Assembly: GCA_025934915.1 (NCBI GenBank)
Contig: JAICWG010000013.1
Span: 1 to 47,696, forward strand
From: Nitrospira sp.
Lineage (GTDB): Bacteria > Nitrospirota > Nitrospiria > Nitrospirales > Nitrospiraceae
Length of the DNA: 47,696 bases
Reading direction: 5' to 3'
The position numbers and the translations under genes are program-made. Shown piece by piece: positions 42,280 through 47,696 of the stretch (the stretch's first letter is position 1; each line of letters starts with the position of its first letter). The notes under the pieces are model-generated. The model made no database searches and had not been told where the DNA came from. It saw only the letters and a program-made list of their open reading frames with translations.

Positions 42280-43382
42280 ACGGCCGCCTTCGGAAAGCAT
42301 CCGAGCAATGTCCCGTTGAAGTCAACTAAACAGACATCAATCGATAGGCCACCGCCCGCATGGCGAGTGCAATGTTCGGCGACCTTTTGACAGATGCTGG
42401 AGGTGATGCCGACCAATCCGGCCGCACGACACAGTTCAAGCACATGGCGCGCGGTATTGGCTTGGCGTATCGCCGCAATCAATTCCAATGGGGCGCCCAA
42501 CTCAGCTACAAGCGAGGAGAGAAATTCCATGTCTACTTCAGATCCAGCCGCGTGAGTTTGCATCTTGCCCGCCGCCATTTTGGACAACTTGCCCATCATC
42601 CCGACAATGATGACGCGGGGGATTGACCGGCGCGCGCAATGCTTGACGCCCACGCCGATGAAGTCGCCCACCTGGATAAAGGCTTGTTCCGGAAGATGCG
42701 GATAGAGGGCCATTGCATAATGCTCCGACTTCCCACCGGTCGTCAGCACGAGCTCACACAATCCGTTTGCCGCCGCCACCTCGATCTCTTGTATCACGCT
42801 GGCTCTGAAAGCCGCCGTGGAATAGGGTCTCACGATGCCGGTTGTACCGAGAATGGAAATTCCCCCAATCAGGCCGAGCCGCACATTGGTCGTTTTCTTG
42901 GCCATCTCTTCGCCTCCCGGAACCGTGATCGTCACCACGGCGCCGTGGTACGGCGAAGCCGCCAGTTCTTCTTGGATCATCTCCGTAATATTCCGTCTCG
43001 GGACCGGATTGATCGCAGGTCCACCAACCTCAAGCCCCAGCCCGGCCTTCGTCACCGTGGCTACACCGAGGCCACCTCGGATTTCGATGCCCGGCTCGAC
43101 CCGGAGTTCGATTTCGGCGATCAGCTCGGCACCGTTCGTGCAATCTGGGTCATCGCCCGCGTCCTTGATGACGCTGCAGATCGCCAGACCATCCACCCGC
43201 TCGCACCGCTTGAGCGCGAATGTGGCTCGCGTTCGATTTGGCAGCGTCGTTTCAATAGCCGACAATGGCACGTTCTGGACGAGACTCCGCGCCGCCGCTT
43301 TGGCGGCGGCCGCCGCACAGGCGCCGGTCGTATAGCCCGTGCGCAGGCCCTTCTTTCGTCCTGTCTCTTTGGTCCCATCCAT
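42276..43382 (-). CDS. cbiD: Cobalt-precorrin-5B C1-methyltransferase
   Basis: A 368-residue CbiD: GLRTGYTTGACAAAAAKAA near the start, KDAGDDPDCTNGAELIAEI, GLEVGGPAINPVPRRNI, GGISILGTTGIVRPYSTAAF and the late VIIVGMMGKLSKMAAGKM. It methylates C-1 with SAM in the oxygen-independent route and has no relation to the aerobic CobF. The frame is open 53 codons upstream but family length and context favour ATG 43382, 7 bases after the preceding stop. Downstream ATGA overlap with cbiC. Confidence 0.95.
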   Translation of the reverse strand: MDGTKETGRKKGLRTGYTTGACAAAAAKAAARSLVQNVPLSAIETTLPNRTRATFALKRCERVDGLAICSVIKDAGDDPDCTNGAELIAEIELRVEPGIEIRGGLGVATVTKAGLGLEVGGPAINPVPRRNITEMIQEELAASPYHGAVVTITVPGGEEMAKKTTNVRLGLIGGISILGTTGIVRPYSTAAFRASVIQEIEVAAANGLCELVLTTGGKSEHYAMALYPHLPEQAFIQVGDFIGVGVKHCARRSIPRVIIVGMMGKLSKMAAGKMQTHAAGSEVDMEFLSSLVAELGAPLELIAAIRQANTARHVLELCRAAGLVGITSSICQKVAEHCTRHAGGGLSIDVCLVDFNGTLLGCFPKAAV

Positions 43383-43389
43383 AAGGTCA

Positions 43390-43764
43390 TCAGCTCGCCT
43401 CTTCGGCCAGGCGAGCAAAGCGTGTGTGCACGTTCGCAGCTCGTTCCGCGTCGTAACGTTCCGTCTGCGATGGATCAGTGCCTCGAAATGACAGACGACA
43501 GACCAGCTCTCCGTCGGTGCTCCGCACTTCCAAGGCTGCATTGGTCTTGTTCGGTGGAGTATATCGAAGCGCGTGACAGCTCTGCATCCTCAGATGAATA
43601 TTGGAGCCGAACTTTTCCCCGATCGTCGCCCACTCCTTCCCGAGCGCCACTTTCAAGGGCCCGCGCATTTCAACAATCGCTGCTGCTGTACGCACGATGA
43701 AGCTGGTCTCGGTCAAACTCATCGCCTCTTCCAGGATCGTGAAGGTCTCGCGTGGATCCCTCAT
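43390..43764 (-). CDS. Unknown protein, possibly ChuX/HutX-like
   Basis: A 124-residue soluble protein. The order SFIVRTAAAIVEMRGPLKVA, then IHLRMQSCHALRYT, NAALEVRSTDGELVCRLSF and RGTDP loosely recalls the ChuX/HutX/HemS heme-binding fold (a strand with EFKG, then GH..., then dGe..fkIf.R), but similarity is weak and I may be wrong. ATGA overlap with the FNR-like gene upstream and 7 bases from cbiD downstream, so it belongs to the corrin-ring operon. It might bind a tetrapyrrole intermediate and pass it between enzymes; that is speculation. Confidence 0.6.
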   Translation of the reverse strand: MRDPRETFTILEEAMSLTETSFIVRTAAAIVEMRGPLKVALGKEWATIGEKFGSNIHLRMQSCHALRYTPPNKTNAALEVRSTDGELVCRLSFRGTDPSQTERYDAERAANVHTRFARLAEEAS

Positions 43765-44486
43765 GCGGACTTCTTCGGCATATTGAAGAAGGATTCGACG
43801 TTCTCGTTACTGACAGGCACTCCGGCGCTGACGAGATCATCCAGCAGGGCGACGTTCACCGCCCCGTCTCCGGAAACAAAAGCTCGCGTGAGAGCGGGTC
43901 CGAAGAGGATCTGTCGCAGAACGGTCCGGACAGCAGGCAGGCGAGCATCGTGATTGGTTGCCGGGATCGTTCCAATCCTCACGTTGCAGCATTCGGCGGG
44001 GATCAGCCCCCGCACGTACTCTTCGGGAAGGAAGTAATCGACCGAAGGTCTCAACCAGATGAACATCGTCTCGTCAAGCAGCGGGAAGAACCGCATCGAT
44101 TGTATCAACCCCAGTGCAGCCGTCACTCCTGTATCCGTCGAGAAGACCAGAGTGGATCCTGGGGTATCTTCCCGCAGGTAGAACTTTCCCCAGGGCCCGC
44201 TGAACGACACCTTCGCCCCCGGTTCAAGTCCATGGATATAATCAGAGCCGGGGCCGTTCGGAATATGCTGCACGGCCAATTGAACACGCCTCTGGTCGTC
44301 ATCGCTGCTGATCAACGAATAGGCCCGCTTGATCGTCTTCCCGTTCGAGGCGACAAGCCCACTGTCGATGATCATGTACTGACCACCGAGAAACCCTAAC
44401 GGTTCCGCGATCTCCAACTCAAGGAGGCGCGTATGATCGCCGACAGTTCTCGCCAAAACGACCTCGGCTGTTTTTGGAACCGCCAT
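43761..44486 (-). CDS. FNR-like flavoprotein reductase in cobalamin operon
   Basis: A 241-residue ferredoxin-NADP-reductase-fold protein. The FAD domain has LGGQYMIIDSG and KRAYSLISSDDDQRRVQLAV (RxYS motif), then GPWGKFYLRED; the nucleotide domain has LVFSTDTGVTAALGLIQSM (G-T/D-G-hydrophobic motif) and the C-terminal FVSGDGAVNVALLDDL. It should move electrons from NAD(P)H through flavin. No ferredoxin cluster is attached. It is translationally coupled to the unknown gene before cbiD and lies 2 bases after the DUF3209-like gene. It could supply electrons to CbiX, reduce cobalt for adenosylation, or replace the missing precorrin-6A reductase CbiJ. Confidence 0.83.
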   Translation of the reverse strand: MAVPKTAEVVLARTVGDHTRLLELEIAEPLGFLGGQYMIIDSGLVASNGKTIKRAYSLISSDDDQRRVQLAVQHIPNGPGSDYIHGLEPGAKVSFSGPWGKFYLREDTPGSTLVFSTDTGVTAALGLIQSMRFFPLLDETMFIWLRPSVDYFLPEEYVRGLIPAECCNVRIGTIPATNHDARLPAVRTVLRQILFGPALTRAFVSGDGAVNVALLDDLVSAGVPVSNENVESFFNMPKKSA

Positions 44487-44488
44487 GA

Positions 44489-44863
44489 CTATTCCGCCGG
44501 ATAGATCTCGTGCACGAAATCATGCATTTCATCGAGATCGCGATAGAAGTTCGTCAATCCCTCGATGAGATGGCGCAAATCGAGGTCCACTTTTTTGGTG
44601 AGGACGATCAGAGTCCGTAAATAGGGCAATTTGGGATCGTCGGCCTTGGTTCCTGACACCCGCTCTTCCAGCCCCGCGATCGCGCTTTCATAGAACACTT
44701 TCAGCTCGGCGAAGTCCTTGGCGCCGCACAGCGAGCGAATGGGGCCAGGTTGATCCGCTGCGGAGCCAAGCTCGGCCAACTCATGTTGATGCTCGGCTTC
44801 GTCGTTGACTCCCAGGACTTCCATCAAGCCGAGACGGAGTGCTGCGATTTCATGACAGGCCAT
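44489..44863 (-). CDS. DUF3209-type protein
   Basis: A 124-residue helical protein beginning MACHEIAALRLGLMEVLG, which I associate with the DUF3209 family; my recollection is that relatives are encoded beside cobalt chelatases in haloarchaeal cobalamin clusters. The first 30 residues carry Cys3, His4, Glu5, Glu22, Glu24, His26, His28 and Glu29, a cluster able to bind a metal. The rest is amphipathic helices (LRTLIVLTKKVDLDLRHLIE). AGGAGG precedes the ATG, and cbiX lies 15 bases upstream. A role in cobalt delivery to CbiX is an attractive inference. Confidence 0.75.
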   Translation of the reverse strand: MACHEIAALRLGLMEVLGVNDEAEHQHELAELGSAADQPGPIRSLCGAKDFAELKVFYESAIAGLEERVSGTKADDPKLPYLRTLIVLTKKVDLDLRHLIEGLTNFYRDLDEMHDFVHEIYPAE

Positions 44864-44878
44864 GATGATTCCCTCCTC

Positions 44879-46060
44879 CTACTGCATGATGTTGTCGATG
44901 AGCCGACCGACGAGCCGATTAGCCAGCAGATGCTCGTCGACTAATTCTTGCGCGTCTGCTTGTGTAACGCCTCGATACCAAATACCGTCCGGATAGACGG
45001 CGACCGTCGGCCCTTCGCCGCAGCGACCCATGCAGAGCGTCCGGGTCACTTTGATGTCGGCGTTCCGACCTTCTTCTGTGATGAGTCGTCGCAATTCGGC
45101 GACGAGCAGGAGGCTTCCTCGATCGGCGCAATCGGCATTCGTACAGACCAGCACATGCTTTGTGAGCGGACGATGCGCGTGCACATGCGGCATCGCCTGC
45201 GTATGGGTGAAGGTATGACGCAAGCTCCACAGCAAGGCCTTGATGCCTCCGACCTTATCCGTTACCCCTGAGACAGGGACTCGATACTGACAGGTATCAC
45301 AGGGCAGAGGGTGCGTCCCTTTGATGGCTTCGCTCATGCGCTCATCAATGAGATGAAAGAGACGCTCATCGCGACCCAAATGCGTTGCCTGTTCGATCTT
45401 GATCCAAGGATAACGTGAGCGAAAAGCCGTGACTTGCTCGCTGATTTTGTCGATCAATCTCCCGCCGAACAGAAAATAGGGGACGACTACGATTCGCTCC
45501 GGACGCGCTCGTGCAACGAGTTCCGCGGCTTCCACAAATGTCGGTCTCGTTATGCCGATAAAACTCGGCAGGACCCAACCTAAATTGCGGCCTTCGGTGA
45601 ATAGGCGCACGGCCTTGCAGAATTCGGCATTCGCATCCGGATCACTCGATCCACGGCCGACAACGATGACGGCGGTTTTCAGGAGCTCCCGCGCGCCGTC
45701 CAATTCCGGCTTTGCCCGTTCGTACGCCAGATCGACGAGAGAGGGGTGGACACCCAGAGCCCGTGCTACGGCAAAACGGGGACAGGGAAATTCATGACGT
45801 GCCTGAGCCAGAGCCAGCGGAATGTCGTTTTTGACGTGTCCTGCGGCGAACAAAAACAGCGGGAGCACCACGACGACATCGACTTGTTGAGCCAAACAGC
45901 GGAGGGCTGTTATCAATGAAGGTTGAGCAAGCTCGATATACCCATGGGCTACGGTCAGATCGGGACGCCTCGATCGATAGATCGCGACCAGCGCTTCGAA
46001 CTCAAGGTTTGCCTTCGAGTCCCGGCTCCCATGCCCAACGATGAGCAGTCCCGTGCTCAT
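44879..46060 (-). CDS. cbiX: Sirohydrochlorin cobaltochelatase CbiX fused to a 2Fe-2S ferredoxin domain
   Basis: A 393-residue long-form CbiX. Two tandem chelatase repeats: MSTGLLIVGHGSRDSKANLE (1-125) and VIVVGRGSSDPDANAEF (130-250); the second copy has Arg for the first copy's His. A His-rich linker (RHTFTHTQAMPHVHAHRP) follows, then a thioredoxin-like 2Fe-2S domain with CTNADC and CMGRCGEGPTVAVYPDG (about 300-393). It inserts cobalt into sirohydrochlorin (precorrin-2), the entry of the early-cobalt pathway. ATG at 46060 overlaps the stop of a 28-codon leader ORF (ATGA). First main gene of the riboswitch-controlled cluster. Confidence 0.94.
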   Translation of the reverse strand: MSTGLLIVGHGSRDSKANLEFEALVAIYRSRRPDLTVAHGYIELAQPSLITALRCLAQQVDVVVVLPLFLFAAGHVKNDIPLALAQARHEFPCPRFAVARALGVHPSLVDLAYERAKPELDGARELLKTAVIVVGRGSSDPDANAEFCKAVRLFTEGRNLGWVLPSFIGITRPTFVEAAELVARARPERIVVVPYFLFGGRLIDKISEQVTAFRSRYPWIKIEQATHLGRDERLFHLIDERMSEAIKGTHPLPCDTCQYRVPVSGVTDKVGGIKALLWSLRHTFTHTQAMPHVHAHRPLTKHVLVCTNADCADRGSLLLVAELRRLITEEGRNADIKVTRTLCMGRCGEGPTVAVYPDGIWYRGVTQADAQELVDEHLLANRLVGRLIDNIMQ

Positions 46061-46143
46061 GCGACAGGGTCTGGTTCGGAGAGTTGCGCCCAAGCGTGGG
46101 CTTTTGGATCAGTCACCCGCTCTTGCGGCGGAATTGCAGGCAT
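46057..46143 (-). CDS. 28-residue ORF overlapping cbiX, next to the riboswitch terminator
   Basis: ATG at 46143 directly follows the terminator U-tract, and GGGAGG in the terminator's 3' arm is at ideal distance as ribosome site. The peptide starts MPAIPPQERVTDPKAHAW and ends EPDPVA; its TGA overlaps the cbiX ATG (ATGA). cbiX itself has no good ribosome site, so its translation may depend on ribosomes finishing this ORF. The peptide is hydrophilic and proline-rich, and no family is known to me. It may be a coupling device or a true small protein. Confidence 0.6.
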   Translation of the reverse strand: MPAIPPQERVTDPKAHAWAQLSEPDPVA

Positions 46144-46176
46144 AAAAAACCTCCCGTCCCGCAGCGGAACAAGAGG
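46144..46176 (-). terminator. Intrinsic terminator of the cobalamin riboswitch
   Basis: On the minus strand CCTCTTGTTCC (46176-46166), loop GCTGC and GGGACGGGAGG form an 11-pair stem, immediately followed by six U (46149-46144). The 3' arm holds the ribosome site of the following small ORF, so the same hairpin can stop transcription and hide the ribosome site. Confidence 0.85.
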
Positions 46177-46236
46177 TCACATGCCGAGAAGGCAGGCGCA
46201 ATCTCCGTTACCGCGCGGAGAAACAAACCCCTGTCT

Positions 46237-46416
46237 GCTCGGGTAGGTCTCCTGGCTCATGAGTTCAGAAGGGATGACCTTCAACGCGTCCCTCGGCCTT
46301 CCTCAACGTGTTGGTTGAGTGACTTCTCTATGGAGGGACCGCTTCTCACTTACAGTGGCGGGACCGCACCGGTCTTACACCGGACTTCCCTGTTATGCCT
46401 TTGCAGGCACCCGAGC
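46237..46416 (-). ncRNA. Cobalamin riboswitch
   Basis: All landmarks of the B12 aptamer are present on the minus strand: P1 GCTCGGGT (46416-46409) pairs with ACCCGAGC (46244-46237); AACAGGGAAGTCCGGTG, GACCGGTGCGGTCCCGCCAC and the B12 box GAGCCAGGAGACCTACC (46258-46242). Adenosylcobalamin binding should favour the downstream terminator and shut off cbiX and probably much of the cluster. A CTCCG/CGGAG hairpin (46202-46221) between aptamer and terminator may belong to the switch. Confidence 0.97.
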
Positions 46417-46441
46417 GACTATTGAACGATCATGGTTTAGC

Positions 46442-46471
46442 TGTGTACCACCGGAATAAAAGTGTTGTCAA
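46442..46471 (-). promoter_or_regulatory. Promoter of the cobalamin cluster
   Basis: Minus-strand TTGACA (46471-46466) and TACACA (46447-46442) with an 18-base spacer lie about 25 bases before the riboswitch aptamer, predicting a start near 46434. The -35 is perfect; the -10 is fair. Confidence 0.55.
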
Positions 46472-46642
46472 GGCGGAGCGACTCTCGGCATCATGAGTGC
46501 CACGATACAGTCCCTCAACATAGACGCAGTATGAACCGGGTAGAAGCAGTAGTGAGAAAATACATCGGTTGTGAGTTGCTGTGGCGTCTCGCTCGCTCGC
46601 GGACGCAATGGCTCTCCAATAAGAGTTGAGCAGGGGAATCAT

Positions 46643-47446
46643 ATGGAGCCATCTGAGAGCAGTCTATGGTCATTACTCGGTCTGGCATTCGTGCTGGGAT
46701 TGACCCACGGAGCCGATCCTGACCACCTCACCGCCATCGACGGCATGACACGTGCCACTGTGGAACGTCATCCGAGAATGAGTAGATGGATTGGAACGTG
46801 GTTCGCGGTCGGACATTCCCTCACGGTGCTGTCCATTGCAGCATTGATCGCCTTCGCCGCAGGGCACTTAGGATCGTGGAACGCTCTCCTGCAACAAACA
46901 GGAGGACTGCTGTCAGCTCTACTTCTATTTGTCATCGGCACCATCAATGTCATGAAGTTAGTCGAGTTCTCCTCCGGTGAGGCGGCACATGAACGCCGGA
47001 CGGCGATCCATCCGTTGTGCCTCCAATCGGTTAAGATCGCCCACCCTCTGAGCGCCATCCCTATTGGCGCACTGTTCGGGATGGGATTTGAAACGGCCAG
47101 TCAAATGGCCGCCTGGGGACTGGCTGGAACGGTCGGTCTTGGCCATTCAGGGGCTATTCTTGTAGGAATCGTCTTCTGTCTAGGGATGGTTATGACAGAC
47201 TCCGTCAACGGACTCCTCGTACGTCGACTCTATGTCACTGCTGCGATGCGAGCACAGCGAAGCGGGCGTGTCATTACCGTGACGGTGATCGGCTTGGCCT
47301 ACGGCATTGGTGTGATCAAACTGCTCCAGCCTACTACATTTGCGGTATCGGTCACAGACGCCGAGTTGACCGTGCTGGTGGTAGGCAGCCTGCTATTGGT
47401 GTTCGTGACATCAATAATAGGAGTGAATCGCCAAATCTCTAGTTGA
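46643..47446 (+). CDS. NiCoT-type nickel/cobalt permease
   Basis: A 267-residue integral membrane protein of the HoxN/NixA NiCoT family: LGLTHGADPDHLTAIDGMTR carries the metal-binding HxxxxDH signature, followed by WFAVGHSLTVLSIAA, and LFGMGFETASQM, equivalent to the family's GFDTATE motif. About seven to eight membrane spans. It imports Ni2+ or Co2+; next to the cobalamin cluster, cobalt is the more likely cargo. AGGGG precedes the ATG at 46643; an upstream GTG in frame has no such site. It is divergent from the riboswitch, separated by about 200 bases without another gene; no riboswitch faces it and no promoter stood out. Confidence 0.93.
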   Translation: MEPSESSLWSLLGLAFVLGLTHGADPDHLTAIDGMTRATVERHPRMSRWIGTWFAVGHSLTVLSIAALIAFAAGHLGSWNALLQQTGGLLSALLLFVIGTINVMKLVEFSSGEAAHERRTAIHPLCLQSVKIAHPLSAIPIGALFGMGFETASQMAAWGLAGTVGLGHSGAILVGIVFCLGMVMTDSVNGLLVRRLYVTAAMRAQRSGRVITVTVIGLAYGIGVIKLLQPTTFAVSVTDAELTVLVVGSLLLVFVTSIIGVNRQISS

Positions 47447-47564
47447 AAGTATGATACACGTGGCAAGGCTAGCCCGTGGCCGGATTACAGTGGAACGTCG
47501 CGAGAGGAGGTTCGAATCGATCCATCTCGCTGCCCCGATCTGCCGACACCGGTTACCTTTATAG

Positions 47565-47696
47565 CTAAGTCCACAATCGTTGATAGGTCTTGACGATATC
47601 GTCGAGGGTGGCCTGCTCCTGATACTCCCGGCGCTTCTTCAGAGCGGCGAAGTCCTGCTCGATGGGGTTGAGGTCGGGGGAATAGGGCGCGAGGAA
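47565..47696 (-). mobile_element. IS630-family transposase, C-terminal part
   Basis: The last 43 residues of a transposase enter from the right edge: FLAPYSPDLNPIEQDFAALK, then KRREYQEQAT and a TAG stop. (L)PPYSPxLNPIE is the hallmark of the third acidic residue of the IS630/Tc1 DDE domain, the Glu of NPIE. The frame is intact as far as visible. The left end of the element should lie between 47447 and 47564, but I could not define an inverted repeat without the other end. Confidence 0.92.

Noticed and set aside
42639..43700. Long plus-strand open frame of 353 codons
   Set aside because: It lies antisense to cbiD and its upstream neighbour, whose protein motifs are unambiguous; the reading frame is a by-product of GC-rich codons.
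47509..47518. GGTTCGAATC resembling a tRNA T-loop
   Set aside because: The flanking bases do not pair as a T-stem, and no anticodon or D arm or acceptor pairing could be built around it.

Overview
The window looks like a chromosomal piece of a moderately GC-rich Gram-negative bacterium, most likely a Nitrospira-type member of the Nitrospirota. The support is the LPS genes (lptF, lptG, lpxD), which imply an outer membrane, and the very compact, overlapping gene layout. The lineage call is an inference from gene content and general resemblance, not from a marker gene.

Region 1 (1-1178) is accessory. A toxin-antitoxin pair (RHH antitoxin, then a PIN toxin running off the left edge) carries a palindromic repeat element inserted in frame inside the toxin. 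It is followed by what looks like a decayed small gene and a ThiS/MoaD-like protein. Region 2 (1260-7408) holds a fused FAD/Fe-S lactate- or glycolate-dehydrogenase-like protein, a 2-hydroxyacid dehydrogenase, a TPR protein and a cold-shock protein. Region 3 (7644-12852, plus strand) is an envelope operon with a good sigma70-type promoter: lptF, lptG, fabF, an acyl carrier protein with a histone-H1-like basic tail, and lpxD. Together these suggest a unit for lipid A acylation and LPS transport.

Region 4 (13510-24944, minus strand) is a chemosensory operon: CheY-like regulator, CheW, methyl-accepting protein, a large hybrid CheA with three HPt domains and a receiver, two more CheW-like proteins, a receiver with a long coiled coil, an HPt-like protein without its histidine, an ExeA-type ATPase and an HD-GYP protein. 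No CheR, CheB or flagellar gene is present, so it resembles Pil/Chp or alternative-function systems rather than flagellar chemotaxis.

Region 5 (25335-46471, minus strand) is a cobalamin supercluster of about 25 genes in one direction. It starts from a promoter, a cobalamin riboswitch, an intrinsic terminator and a 28-residue ORF that overlaps cbiX. It covers the early-cobalt route (cbiX, cbiL, cbiH, cbiF, cbiG, cbiD, cbiET, cbiC, cbiA), amidation and aminopropanol attachment (cobQ, cobD, cbiB), nucleotide-loop assembly (cobU, cobT, cobS), the oxygen-dependent lower-ligand enzyme bluB, two unrelated adenosyltransferases, and the salvage enzyme cbiZ. No gene for precorrin-6A reductase (CbiJ/CobK) is recognisable. 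Several poorly known proteins are embedded: a DUF3209-type protein, an FNR-like flavoprotein, a possibly ChuX-like protein, a 138-residue unknown, a Cys-rich CWC protein and a membrane protein. These are the best candidates for new cobalamin functions.

Region 6 (46643-47696) has a divergent NiCoT nickel/cobalt permease, likely the cobalt supplier, and the C-terminal end of an IS630-family transposase cut by the right edge.
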